64,000 bases of DNA from assembly GCF_026008495.1 (NCBI RefSeq), contig NZ_BQUN01000031.1, positions 1-64,000 of the forward strand. The letters run 5' to 3'. Each line of letters starts with the position of its first letter. The stretch's first letter is position 1. The notes beneath the pieces were generated by a model, which saw only the letters and a program-made list of their open reading frames with translations, searched no databases and was not told the DNA's origin. The translations under genes and the position numbers were made by a program. The DNA comes from Streptomyces sp. A012304. Lineage in GTDB: Bacteria; Actinomycetota; Actinomycetes; Streptomycetales; Streptomycetaceae. Shown here piece by piece: positions 17,085-26,107 of the stretch.

Positions 17085-20000
17085 ATGGCCTCAGTGCCGC
17101 CGACCCCTTCCGCCGACAGCCGGACCCGCGTGTCCGCGCTCCGCGAAGCCCTCGCCACCCGAGTGGTGGTCGCCGACGGAGCCATGGGCACCATGCTCCA
17201 GGCCCAGGAGCCCACCCTCGAGGACTTCGAGAACCTCGAAGGCTGCAACGAGATCCTCAACGTCACCCGGCCGGACATCGTCCGCTCCGTCCACGAGGCG
17301 TACTTCGACGCCGGCGTGGACTGCGTCGAGACCAACACCTTCGGCGCCAACTTCGCCGCGATGGCCGAGTACGACATCCCCGAACGGGTCCACGAGCTGT
17401 CCGAGGCCGGTGCCCGCATCGCCCGCGAGACGGCCGACGCCTTCGCCGCCCGCGACGGACGCACCCGCTGGGTCCTCGGCTCCATCGGCCCCGGCACCAA
17501 GCTGCCCACCCTCGGCCACGTCGCCTACACCACCCTGCGCGACGCCTACCAGCAGAACGCCGAGGGCCTCATCGCGGGCGGCGCCGACGCGCTGATCGTC
17601 GAGACCACCCAGGACCTGCTCCAGACCAAGGCCGCCGTGCTCGGCGCCCAGCGCGCCCGGCGCGTCTGCGGCCTGGACGTCCCGCTGATCGTCTCCGTGA
17701 CCGTCGAGACCACCGGCACCATGCTGCTCGGCTCCGAGATCGGCGCCGCGCTGACGGCCCTGGAGCCGCTCGGCATCGACATGATCGGCATGAACTGCGC
17801 CACCGGCCCCGCCGAGATGAGCGAGCACCTGCGCTACCTGGCCCGCAACGCCCGCGTCCCGCTGGCCTGCATGCCCAACGCGGGGCTCCCGGTGCTCGGC
17901 AAGGACGGCGCCACCTACCCGCTGACCGCCCCGGAGCTGGCGGACGCCCAGGAGAACTTCGTCCGCGACTACGGCCTGTCCCTGGTCGGCGGCTGCTGCG
18001 GCACCACCCCCGAGCACCTGCGCCAGGTCGTCGAGCGGGTCCGTGACCTCACCCCCGTCGAGCGCGACCCGCGCCCCGAGCCCGGCGCCGCCTCCCTCTA
18101 CCAGTCGGTCCCGTTCCGCCAGGACACCTCCTACCTCGCCATCGGCGAGCGCACCAACGCCAACGGCTCCAAGAAGTTCCGCGAGGCCATGCTGGAGGGC
18201 CGCTGGGACGACTGTGTGGAGATGGCCCGCGAGCAGATCCGCGAAGGCGCCCACATGCTGGACCTGTGTGTGGACTACGTCGGCCGCGACGGCGTCGCCG
18301 ACATGGAGGAACTGGCCGGCCGCCTGGCCACCGCCTCCACCCTGCCGATCGTCCTGGACTCCACCGAGGTCGAGGTCATCCGCGCGGGCCTGGAGAAGCT
18401 CGGCGGCCGGGCGGTCATCAACTCCGTCAACTACGAGGACGGCGACGGCCCCGAGTCCCGCTTCGCCAAGGTCACCCGGCTGGCCCAGGAGCACGGCGCC
18501 GCGCTGATCGCCCTGACCATCGACGAGGAGGGCCAGGCCCGCACCCCGCAGAAGAAGGTCGAGATCGCCGAACGGCTCATCGACGACCTCACCGGGAACT
18601 GGGGCATCCGCGAGGAGGACATCCTCATCGACGCCCTGACCTTCACCATCTGCACCGGTCAGGAGGAGTCCCGGGGGGACGGCATCGCCACCATCGAGGC
18701 GATCCGCGAGCTCAAGCGCCGCCACCCCGCCGTCCAGACCACCCTGGGCCTGTCGAACATCTCCTTCGGCCTCAACCCGGCCGCCCGCATCCTGCTCAAC
18801 TCCGTCTTCCTCGACGAATGCGTCAAGGCCGGCCTGGACTCGGCCATCGTCCACGCCTCCAAGATCCTGCCGATCGCCCGCTTCGACGAGGAGCAGGTCA
18901 CCACCGCCCTCGACCTGATCTACGACCGCCGCAGCGAGGGCTACGACCCCCTCCAGAAGCTGATGCAGCTCTTCGAGGGCGCCACCGCCAAGTCCCTGAG
19001 GGCCGGCAAGGCCGAGGAACTCGCCGCCCTGCCGCTGGAGGAGCGCCTCAAGCGCCGCATCATCGACGGCGAGCGCAACGGCCTGGAGCGGGACCTCGAC
19101 GAAGCCCTCCAGAGCCGCCCCGCCCTCGACATCGTCAACGAGACCCTCCTGGACGGCATGAAGGTCGTCGGTGAACTCTTCGGCTCCGGCCAGATGCAGC
19201 TGCCGTTCGTCCTGCAGTCCGCCGAGGTCATGAAGGCGGCCGTCGCCCACCTCGAACCGCACATGGAGAAGACCGCCGACGGCGAAGAAGGGGCGGGCAA
19301 GGGCACCATCGTGTTGGCCACCGTGCGCGGCGACGTCCACGACATCGGCAAGAACCTCGTCGACATCATCCTGTCCAACAACGGCTACAACGTCGTCAAC
19401 CTCGGCATCAAGCAGCCGGTCTCCGCGATCCTCGAAGCCGCCGAGGAGCACCGCGCCGACGTCATCGGCATGTCCGGGCTCCTGGTCAAGTCCACGGTGA
19501 TCATGAAGGAGAACCTGGAGGAGCTCAACCAGCGCGGCCTGGCCGCCAACTACCCGGTCATCCTCGGCGGCGCCGCCCTGACCCGCGCGTACGTCGAGCA
19601 GGACCTCCACGAGATCTACGAGGGCGAGGTCCGCTACGCCCGCGACGCCTTCGAGGGCCTGCGCCTGATGGACGCCCTCATCGGCGTCAAGCGGGGCGTC
19701 CCCGGCGCCAAGCTGCCCGAGCTGAGGCAGCGCCGGGTGCGCGCCACGGCCGCCGCCGAGGCGGAGGAGCGCCCGCAGGACGGCCACGCCCGCTCCGACG
19801 TCGCCACCGACAACCCCGTCCCCACCCCGCCCTTCTGGGGCACCCGTGTCATCAAGGGCATCCAGCTCAAGGAGTACGCCTCCTGGCTGGACGAGGGCGC
19901 CCTGTTCAAGGGCCAGTGGGGCCTGAAGCAGGCCCGCACCGGCGACGGACCGACCTACGAGGAACTCGTCGAGACCGAGGGTCGGCCCCGGCTGCGCGGC

Positions 20001-20612
20001 CTGCTGGACCGGCTCCAGACCGAGAACCTGCTGGAAGCCGCCGTCGTCTACGGCTACTTCCCGTGCGTGTCCAAGGACGACGACCTGATCCTGCTGGACG
20101 AGCACGGCAACGAGCGCACCCGCTTCACCTTCCCCCGCCAGCGCCGTGGCCGCCGGCTCTGCCTCGCGGACTTCTTCCGCCCCCAGGAGTCCGGCGAGAC
20201 CGACGTCGTCGGCCTCCAGGTCGTCACCGTCGGCTCCCGCATCGGCGAGGAGACCGCCAAGCTCTTCGAGTCCAACTCCTACCGCGACTACCTCGAACTG
20301 CACGGCCTGTCCGTGCAGCTGGCGGAGGCCCTCGCCGAGTACTGGCACGCGCGCGTGCGCTCCGAGCTGGGCTTCGCCGGCGAGGACCCGGCCGACATCG
20401 AGGACATGTTCGCGCTGAAGTACCGCGGCGCCCGCTTCTCCCTCGGCTACGGCGCCTGCCCCGAACTGGAGGACCGCGCCAAGATCGCCGAGCTGTTGCG
20501 GCCCGAGCGGATCGGCGTCCACCTGTCGGAGGAGTTCCAGCTCCACCCCGAGCAGTCCACCGACGCGATCGTCATCCACCACCCGGAGGCCAAGTACTTC
20601 AACGCCCGGTGA
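17085..20612 (+). CDS. metH: Cobalamin-dependent methionine synthase
   Basis: 1175 aa from ATG 17085 with AAAGGGAG 7 nt upstream. The cytosolic enzyme moves the methyl group of methyltetrahydrofolate to homocysteine via cobalamin. Domains in order: homocysteine-binding barrel (DGAMGTMLQ near 28; zinc cysteines in MNCATGP near 245 and GGCCGTTP near 306), pterin-binding domain (YLAIGERTNANGSKKF near 350), helical cap and B12 domain with the cobalt-binding His in DVHDIGKN (about 750) and SGLLVKST, then an activation domain (RGARFSLGYGACPELEDRAK) for SAM-dependent reactivation. The open frame begins 930 bp earlier, but only this start fits. Confidence 0.97.
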   Translation: MASVPPTPSADSRTRVSALREALATRVVVADGAMGTMLQAQEPTLEDFENLEGCNEILNVTRPDIVRSVHEAYFDAGVDCVETNTFGANFAAMAEYDIPERVHELSEAGARIARETADAFAARDGRTRWVLGSIGPGTKLPTLGHVAYTTLRDAYQQNAEGLIAGGADALIVETTQDLLQTKAAVLGAQRARRVCGLDVPLIVSVTVETTGTMLLGSEIGAALTALEPLGIDMIGMNCATGPAEMSEHLRYLARNARVPLACMPNAGLPVLGKDGATYPLTAPELADAQENFVRDYGLSLVGGCCGTTPEHLRQVVERVRDLTPVERDPRPEPGAASLYQSVPFRQDTSYLAIGERTNANGSKKFREAMLEGRWDDCVEMAREQIREGAHMLDLCVDYVGRDGVADMEELAGRLATASTLPIVLDSTEVEVIRAGLEKLGGRAVINSVNYEDGDGPESRFAKVTRLAQEHGAALIALTIDEEGQARTPQKKVEIAERLIDDLTGNWGIREEDILIDALTFTICTGQEESRGDGIATIEAIRELKRRHPAVQTTLGLSNISFGLNPAARILLNSVFLDECVKAGLDSAIVHASKILPIARFDEEQVTTALDLIYDRRSEGYDPLQKLMQLFEGATAKSLRAGKAEELAALPLEERLKRRIIDGERNGLERDLDEALQSRPALDIVNETLLDGMKVVGELFGSGQMQLPFVLQSAEVMKAAVAHLEPHMEKTADGEEGAGKGTIVLATVRGDVHDIGKNLVDIILSNNGYNVVNLGIKQPVSAILEAAEEHRADVIGMSGLLVKSTVIMKENLEELNQRGLAANYPVILGGAALTRAYVEQDLHEIYEGEVRYARDAFEGLRLMDALIGVKRGVPGAKLPELRQRRVRATAAAEAEERPQDGHARSDVATDNPVPTPPFWGTRVIKGIQLKEYASWLDEGALFKGQWGLKQARTGDGPTYEELVETEGRPRLRGLLDRLQTENLLEAAVVYGYFPCVSKDDDLILLDEHGNERTRFTFPRQRRGRRLCLADFFRPQESGETDVVGLQVVTVGSRIGEETAKLFESNSYRDYLELHGLSVQLAEALAEYWHARVRSELGFAGEDPADIEDMFALKYRGARFSLGYGACPELEDRAKIAELLRPERIGVHLSEEFQLHPEQSTDAIVIHHPEAKYFNAR

Positions 20613-20683
20613 GCCCACACGCACGGCACGGTGTGTCCCATCCAGCACACTGATCCGATAAGTCGTACACTGGTCGGTCCACC

Positions 20684-20726
20684 GCAGGCCGGTCGCCTCT
20701 TGTGAGTGAAGAGGCGACCGGCCTGC
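20684..20726 (+). terminator. 18-bp perfect hairpin between metH and the HAD gene
   Basis: Arms 20684-20701 and 20709-20726 pair without mismatch around a 7-nt loop. It could terminate metH (72 bp after its stop). However, a possible -10 (TACACT, 20666-20671) just upstream and the HAD ribosome site (CGGAGG, 20737-20742) 10 bp downstream put it in that gene's leader, where it might act as an attenuator. Confidence 0.65.
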
Positions 20727-20749
20727 TCGTCCCTCACGGAGGTACGTGG

Positions 20750-21448
20750 ATGACCAGCACGGTTTCCGCGCCAGGAACACGCACGGCCGAAGGCTCCGCC
20801 CTGCAGGCGGTACTCCTCGACATGGACGGCACCCTGGTGGACACCGAGGGCTTCTGGTGGGACGTCGAAGTCGACATCTTCGCCCGCCTCGGCCACACCC
20901 TCGACGACTCCTGGCGCCATGTCGTGGTCGGCGGCCCCATGAGCCGCAGCGCCGGGTTCCTGATCGAGGCGACCGGCGCCGACATCACCCTCGCCGAACT
21001 CACCGTCCTGCTCAACGAGGGCTTCGAGGACCGCATCGGCCGCGCCCTGCCGCTGATGCCCGGAGCCGCCCGGCTGCTCGCCGAACTCGCCGAGCACGAG
21101 ATCCCCACGGCCCTGGTGTCCGCCTCGCACCGGCGCATCATCGACCGTGTCCTCACCTCGCTCGGCCCCCAGCACTTCGCCCTCACCGTGGCCGGCGACG
21201 AGGTGCCGCGCACCAAGCCGCACCCCGACCCCTATCTGGCCGCCGCGGCCGGCCTCGGGGTGGACCCGGCCCGGTGCGCCGTCATCGAGGACACCGCGAC
21301 CGGGGTCGCCGCGGCCGAGGCGGCCGGCTGCCATGTCGTCGCGGTGCCGTCCGTGGCCCCCATCTCCCCGGCCGCCCGACGGACCGTCGTGCCCAGCCTG
21401 GAACAGGTCGACCTGACATTTCTGCGCGGCCTGATCCCCGTCTCATGA
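20750..21448 (+). CDS. HAD-superfamily phosphatase (beta-phosphoglucomutase-like)
   Basis: 232 aa from ATG 20750, CGGAGG 7 nt upstream. Seen: motif I LLDMDGTLVDTEGFWW (nucleophile and acid Asp near residues 27 and 29), a helical cap (GFLIEATGADITLAELTVLLNEGFEDRI), motif II VSASH, motif III lysine in RTKPHPDPYLAAA, and motif IV VIEDTATGVAAAEAAGC. This is subfamily IA with a C1 cap, acting on small phosphorylated metabolites. The substrate is not assignable. It follows metH in the same direction, but a long hairpin separates them. Confidence 0.88.
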   Translation: MTSTVSAPGTRTAEGSALQAVLLDMDGTLVDTEGFWWDVEVDIFARLGHTLDDSWRHVVVGGPMSRSAGFLIEATGADITLAELTVLLNEGFEDRIGRALPLMPGAARLLAELAEHEIPTALVSASHRRIIDRVLTSLGPQHFALTVAGDEVPRTKPHPDPYLAAAAGLGVDPARCAVIEDTATGVAAAEAAGCHVVAVPSVAPISPAARRTVVPSLEQVDLTFLRGLIPVS

Positions 21449-21949
21449 CCGTTCGAAGATCACTGTCGATCGACCCGATGACGGAAATGCGATAGCCCTT
21501 CACCCAGCGTGCACCGCCGATAACAAGGAAAATTCGGCGCGTGTGCGCGGTGATTCGACGCGTGCGCGCACGGTGAATTCCGATCATCAACCGAGGCGCC
21601 GCGGACGGCCGAATTTCGCTCTTCCCGCACCCCTGCGCGCATGTGACCTTCCCCACGCGGTGGGGGGTCGACAGCGGGTCTCTTCCGTGCATTCCGCCCC
21701 CGTACGGGGGGTGTCGACGCGTCCTTGTGTCCCGATTCATGGAACGCTGCACTAATCATTCCACTGTCGGTTTTTCGGTGTGTCCGCACCCGGTTTCGCT
21801 GCGTGATGGGCTTTCAACTCCGGTGCCCGCGAACCCTGCTGCTGGTGCGGACTAATCTCATCGCGAGAACATCGCCCTAACCCCGTGTCCCGCCGCGACA
21901 CCCCTGCATGCCGGGTACACGGACCGAACAGCTGTGGAGAAACTCGAGC
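21449..21949. other. 501-bp region upstream of the solute-binding protein pair
   Basis: I see no convincing gene. The first 150 bp are less GC-rich and hold a near-duplicated stretch (CGCGTGTGCGCGGTGATTC and CGCGTGCGCGCACGGTGAATTC, 21537-21580). A perfect 14-bp palindrome CCCCCGTACGGGGG lies at 21697-21710, flanked by GTCGAC sites. The last 100 bp probably contain the promoter of the downstream lipoprotein gene. Short open frames here lack codon bias. Confidence 0.5.
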
Positions 21950-23557
21950 ATGAACCGCAAGACTTTGGTGCTGCCGACCGTGGTCGGTCTGCTCGCTCCC
22001 GTCCTCGCCGGCTGCGGCGGGGCCGACGGCGGCAGCGGCAGCGGCGACGCCATCGTCGTGGGCACCACGGACCGGTTCACCGCCACCAAGGACGCCCCGG
22101 CACCGCTCGACCCGGCGTACTCCTACGACGTCGGCACCTGGAACATTCTGCGCCAGACCGTGCAGACCCTGATGATCCAGCCCAAGGGCGAGGGCGACCC
22201 GGTCCCGGAGGCCGCCAAGAGCTGCGGCTTCACCGACAGCGGCAACGAGCGCTACGCCTGCACGCTGCGCGACGGACTGAAGTTCTCCAGCGGAGACCCC
22301 ATCACCGCCGAGGACGTGAAGTTCTCCATCGACCGCGCCCGCGCCATCAAGGCCGACTCCGGCGTGTTCGCCCTGCTGTCCACCATCGACACCGTCGAGA
22401 CGCAGGGCGACGACGAGGTCATCTTCCACCTCAAGACCGCCGACGCCACCTTCCCGTTCAAGCTGTCCACCCCGGTCGCCGGCATCGTCAACCCCGACGA
22501 CTACGACAAGGGCAAGCTGCGCGACGGCTTCGCGGTCGACGGCTCCGGCCCGTACACCCTCAAGGCCGAGGCCGACGGCGACGAGATGACCAGGGCCGTC
22601 TTCACGAAGAACCCCAACTACAAGGGGACGCTCGACGTGAAGAACGACAAGGTCGAGATGGTCTCCTACAAGGACGCAGAGGACATGGGCACCGCCCTCG
22701 ACAAGGGCGACATCGACCTGATGACCCGCACCATGACGCCGGAGCAGATCAAGAAGCTCTCCGACGCCTCCGCCGACGGCGCCGTCGACCTGACCGAGCT
22801 GGCCGGCCTGGAGATCCGCTACCTGGCCTTCAACACCGACGCGCCCACCGTCAAGACCAAGGCCGTCCGCCAGGCGATGGCCCAGATCATCGACCGCAGC
22901 CGCCTCGTCTCCGAGGTGTACGGCACCCAGGCCGAACCGCTCTACTCGCTGGTCCCGGCCTCCGTCACCGGCCACTCCAACGCCTTCTTCAACACCTACG
23001 GCGACCCGGACCCCGCCAAGGCCAAGGCCCTGCTGGAGGAAGCCGACGTCAGCACGCCCGTGAAGCTGACGCTGAACTACACGACCGACCACTACGGCGC
23101 GGCCACGAAGAAGGAGTTCGAGCAGCTCCAGAAGCAGCTCAACGACAGCGGCCTGTTCGACGTCTCCCTCCAGGGCACGCCCTGGGCGACGTTCGTCCCC
23201 GCCGAGCGCAAGGGCGAGTACGCGGTCTACGGCATGGGCTGGTTCCCCGACTTCCCCGACGCGGACAACTTCCTCGCGCCGTTCCTCGACAAGGACAACT
23301 TCCTCAAGTCCCCGTACAGCAACGGCGACATCATCAACAACCTCATCCCCGAGTCGCGCCGTGAGGCCGACCGGCTCTCCGCGGCCAAGAGCCTGACGGA
23401 GATTCAGGACATCGTCGCCAAGGACGTCCCGGTCCTGCCGCTGTGGCAGGGCAAGCAGTACGTCGCCTCCCGGGACAACGTCACCGGCTCGGCGTACGTC
23501 CTCAACTCCTCCGCGACCCTTCAGCTGTGGGAACTCTCCCGCGGCGTCAGCGGCTGA
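21950..23557 (+). CDS. Peptide-type ABC transporter solute-binding lipoprotein, copy 1
   Basis: 535 aa from ATG 21950 (GGAGA 9 nt upstream). A type II signal peptide ends in the lipobox LAGC (MNRKTLVLPTVVGLLAPVLAGC), anchoring it outside the membrane. The family-5 solute-binding fold (DppA/OppA) is shown by LRDGLKFSSGDPITAEDVKFSIDRA, KTADATFPFKLSTPVAGIVNP, GSGPYTL, VRQAMAQIIDRSRLVSEVYG and the C-terminal VPVLPLWQGKQYVASRDNV. It is clearly paralogous to the next gene. Neither is accompanied by permease or ATPase genes, so they must share a remote transporter or act as extracellular sensors or scavengers. Confidence 0.9.
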   Translation: MNRKTLVLPTVVGLLAPVLAGCGGADGGSGSGDAIVVGTTDRFTATKDAPAPLDPAYSYDVGTWNILRQTVQTLMIQPKGEGDPVPEAAKSCGFTDSGNERYACTLRDGLKFSSGDPITAEDVKFSIDRARAIKADSGVFALLSTIDTVETQGDDEVIFHLKTADATFPFKLSTPVAGIVNPDDYDKGKLRDGFAVDGSGPYTLKAEADGDEMTRAVFTKNPNYKGTLDVKNDKVEMVSYKDAEDMGTALDKGDIDLMTRTMTPEQIKKLSDASADGAVDLTELAGLEIRYLAFNTDAPTVKTKAVRQAMAQIIDRSRLVSEVYGTQAEPLYSLVPASVTGHSNAFFNTYGDPDPAKAKALLEEADVSTPVKLTLNYTTDHYGAATKKEFEQLQKQLNDSGLFDVSLQGTPWATFVPAERKGEYAVYGMGWFPDFPDADNFLAPFLDKDNFLKSPYSNGDIINNLIPESRREADRLSAAKSLTEIQDIVAKDVPVLPLWQGKQYVASRDNVTGSAYVLNSSATLQLWELSRGVSG

Positions 23558-23625
23558 CGCACCACCTTCGCCCGGGCCGGTGACCTCGGCCCCGGGTTAC
23601 GAGAACGACGACAAGGCACCCTTAC

Positions 23626-25209
23626 GTGAACATGCGCAACCAGTGGCCGGTCCTGCCCATCGTGGCGGGGCTGGCCTCCGGCCTGTTGACCGGATGCGGC
23701 TCGGAGCAGGGGGACTCCGGCGGCGGCGACGGCTCCTCCGTGGTCGTGGGAATGTCCGACAAGGTCCTGGCCACGGACCCCGCGTCCGGCTACGACCCCG
23801 GCTCCTGGCTGTTGTTCAACAACGTCTTCCAGTCTCTGCTGAGCTTCCCCAAGGGCGGCACGGAACCCGAGCCGGACGCCGCCGAGAGCTGCTCCTTCAC
23901 CGACACGCAGACGAAGGTCTACGAGTGCACGCTGAAGGACGGACTGAAGTTCAGCAACGGTGACGCGCTCACCTCGGAGGACGTGAAGTTCTCCTTCGAG
24001 CGCATGCTGAAGATCAACGACGACGCCGGTCCGGCGATCATGTTCCCCATGCTCGACAAGGTCGAGACGCCGGACGACAAGACGGTCGTCTTCAAGCTGA
24101 AGGTCCCCGACGCCACCTTCCCCAGCAAGATCGCCTCGGGCGCCGGCTCCATCGTGGACCACCGCCAGTACGACGCCGGCGGGCTGCGCGAGGACGGCCA
24201 GGCCGTCGGCTCCGGCCCCTACAAGCTGGAGTCCTTCAGCGACGCCGAGGCCGTCTTCACCGTCAACGAGAACTACAAGGGCACCGCCGACGTGCAGAAC
24301 ACCGGCGTCACCCTGAGGTTCTTCGACGGCGACCAGGGCGCCCTGAAGAAGGCCCTGCTCGACGACGAGATCGACATCGCCTACCGGGGCCTGACCGCCG
24401 CCGACATCGCCGACGTCGAGCAGAGCACCGGCGACGCGGGCGTGGAGGTCGTCGAGGGCAGCAGTGCCGAGGTCCAGCACCTGGTCTTCAACATGGACGA
24501 CCCGGTGGCCGGGAAGCTCGGCGTCCGCCGGGCCATCGCCCATCTGATCGACCGTGAGGCGCTCATCAAGGACGTCTACCAGGGCACCGCCGACCCGCTG
24601 TACTCGATCGTCCCGGCCGGCATCGCGGGCCACAACACGGCCTTCTTCGACCGCTACGGCTCCCGGCCCGACAAGGCCAAGGCCAAGGCGGCTCTCCAGG
24701 ACGACGGCATCGACGGCAAGGTCAAGCTCACCCTGTGGTCCACCCCGTCCCGCTACGGCCCGGCCACCGACCAGGAGCTGAAGACCATCGCCGCCCAGCT
24801 CAACGACAGCGGCCTGTTCGACGCGGACGTGAAGTCCGTCGCCTTCGACCAGTACGAGAAGGACATCGCCGCCGGCAAGTACGGCGTGTACGTCAAGGGC
24901 TGGGTGCCCGACTACCCGGACGCCGACAACTTCACCGCCCCGTTCTTCGGCGAGGGCAACGTGCTCGGCAACAACTACGCCAACCCCACCATCACCGGCA
25001 CGCTCATCCCGCGTACCGCCGCCGAGACCAACCGCTCCTCCACGGACTCGGACTTCGGCAAGCTCCAGGACGTCGTCGCCGAGGAACTGCCCGTCCTGCC
25101 CGTCTGGCAGGCCAAGCAGTACGCCGTCGTCCACGAGAACGTCTACGGCCTGGAGAACTGCCTGGACGCCTCGACCGTCTTCCGCTTCTGGGAACTCAGC
25201 AAGGGCTGA
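23626..25209 (+). CDS. Peptide-type ABC transporter solute-binding lipoprotein, copy 2
   Basis: 527 aa from GTG 23626 (ATG 23632 is possible). The signal peptide ends in lipobox LTGC (QWPVLPIVAGLASGLLTGC). It has the same domain plan as copy 1: LKDGLKFSNGDALTSEDVKFSFERM, PDATFPSKIASGAGSIVD, GSGPYKLES, VRRAIAHLIDREALIKDVYQ and LPVLPVWQAKQYAVVHENV. It starts 68 bp after copy 1 and is probably cotranscribed with it. The shared order of motifs and shared C-terminal phrases (RFWELSKG / QLWELSRG) indicate a tandem duplication that has diverged well beyond recent copying. A strong hairpin follows. Confidence 0.9.
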   Translation: MNMRNQWPVLPIVAGLASGLLTGCGSEQGDSGGGDGSSVVVGMSDKVLATDPASGYDPGSWLLFNNVFQSLLSFPKGGTEPEPDAAESCSFTDTQTKVYECTLKDGLKFSNGDALTSEDVKFSFERMLKINDDAGPAIMFPMLDKVETPDDKTVVFKLKVPDATFPSKIASGAGSIVDHRQYDAGGLREDGQAVGSGPYKLESFSDAEAVFTVNENYKGTADVQNTGVTLRFFDGDQGALKKALLDDEIDIAYRGLTAADIADVEQSTGDAGVEVVEGSSAEVQHLVFNMDDPVAGKLGVRRAIAHLIDREALIKDVYQGTADPLYSIVPAGIAGHNTAFFDRYGSRPDKAKAKAALQDDGIDGKVKLTLWSTPSRYGPATDQELKTIAAQLNDSGLFDADVKSVAFDQYEKDIAAGKYGVYVKGWVPDYPDADNFTAPFFGEGNVLGNNYANPTITGTLIPRTAAETNRSSTDSDFGKLQDVVAEELPVLPVWQAKQYAVVHENVYGLENCLDASTVFRFWELSKG

Positions 25210-25243
25210 GATCCGGACGGACCACGCGAACGGACGGACAGAC

Positions 25244-25288
25244 GCGAGCGGAGGGCGCCCCTTGCCGAAAGGGGCGCCCTCCGCTCGC
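25244..25288. terminator. Bidirectional terminator, long perfect stem
   Basis: An 18-bp perfect stem (25244-25261 with 25271-25288), extendable by two A-T pairs to a 5-nt loop, lies between the convergent solute-binding protein and response regulator genes. Confidence 0.88.
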
Positions 25289-25304
25289 TGTTCGCCGTCA
25301 CGCG

Positions 25305-25976
25305 CTACTGCGCGCCGGGACGCACCAGCCCGCTCTCGTACGCGTACACCGCGGCCTGCACCCGGTCGCGCAGCCCCAGCTTGGTCAGGACATGCCCCAC
25401 GTGCGTCTTGACGGTGGTCTCGCTGACGAACAGGTCGGCGGCGATCTCGGCGTTCGACAGCCCGCGCGCCACCAGCTTCAGCACCTCCACCTCACGGTCG
25501 GTGAGCGTGTGCAGGGTGTCCGGCACCGGCTCGTCACCCGAGGGCAGATGCGTGGCGTACTTGTCGAGCAGCCGGCGCGTGATGCTCGGCGCGAGCATCG
25601 CCTCCCCGGCGGCGACCACCCGGATCGCCTGTACCAGCTCGTTGGCGGGCGCGTCCTTCAGCAGGAAGCCGCTGGCGCCGGCCCGCAGGGCCTCCACCAC
25701 GTACTCGTCGAGATCGAAGGTCGTCAGCACCAGCACCTTCGCCGGGCCGTCCCGACCGGGGCCGGTGATCTGCCGCGTCGCCTCCACCCCGTCCATACGG
25801 GGCATGCGGATGTCCATCAGCACCACGTCGGGCTGGAGCGCCCGCACCTGGTCGAGGGCCTGGAGGCCGTCTCCGGCCTCACCGACGACCGCGATGTCCT
25901 GCTCGGCCTCCAGGATCATCCGGAAGCCCGTGCGCAGCAGCGGCTGGTCGTCGACCAATAGGACGCGGATGGCCAC
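25305..25976 (-). CDS. NarL/LuxR-family response regulator
   Basis: 223 aa from GTG 25976, GAAGGAG upstream. The receiver domain (IRVLLVDDQPLLRTGFRMIL) has the acidic pair, the phospho-acceptor Asp in VVLMDIRMPRMDG (about residue 55), Thr in LVLTTFD and Lys in FLLKDAP. The C-terminal LuxR helix-turn-helix is LTDREVEVLKLVARGLSNAEIAADLFVSETTVKTHVGHVLTKLGLRDR (about 158-205). No histidine kinase gene is adjacent, so this is an orphan regulator. Its convergent neighbours are extracytoplasmic binding proteins, and its upstream neighbour is a nuclease-domain protein. Confidence 0.93.
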   Translation of the reverse strand: MAIRVLLVDDQPLLRTGFRMILEAEQDIAVVGEAGDGLQALDQVRALQPDVVLMDIRMPRMDGVEATRQITGPGRDGPAKVLVLTTFDLDEYVVEALRAGASGFLLKDAPANELVQAIRVVAAGEAMLAPSITRRLLDKYATHLPSGDEPVPDTLHTLTDREVEVLKLVARGLSNAEIAADLFVSETTVKTHVGHVLTKLGLRDRVQAAVYAYESGLVRPGAQ

Positions 25977-26107
25977 GTAAGTCTCCTTCTCTAGCCCGGC
26001 CCCATTCTGCCCTGCCCCCACCCCCCGAACTCGGCCGCCCTCACCCGATCAGGACAGGACCGCGCCGGACAATGGCCGGAACCACGACTTTCCGCCGCGG
26101 GCCGTCA

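Noticed and set aside
17091..20780. A 1229-codon open frame antisense to metH
   Set aside because: Its composition is that of the complement of a GC-biased gene, it has no recognisable motif, and metH is intact and well conserved on the other strand.
21543..21755. A 70-codon frame upstream of the solute-binding proteins
   Set aside because: Weak codon bias, no ribosome site and no recognisable domain.
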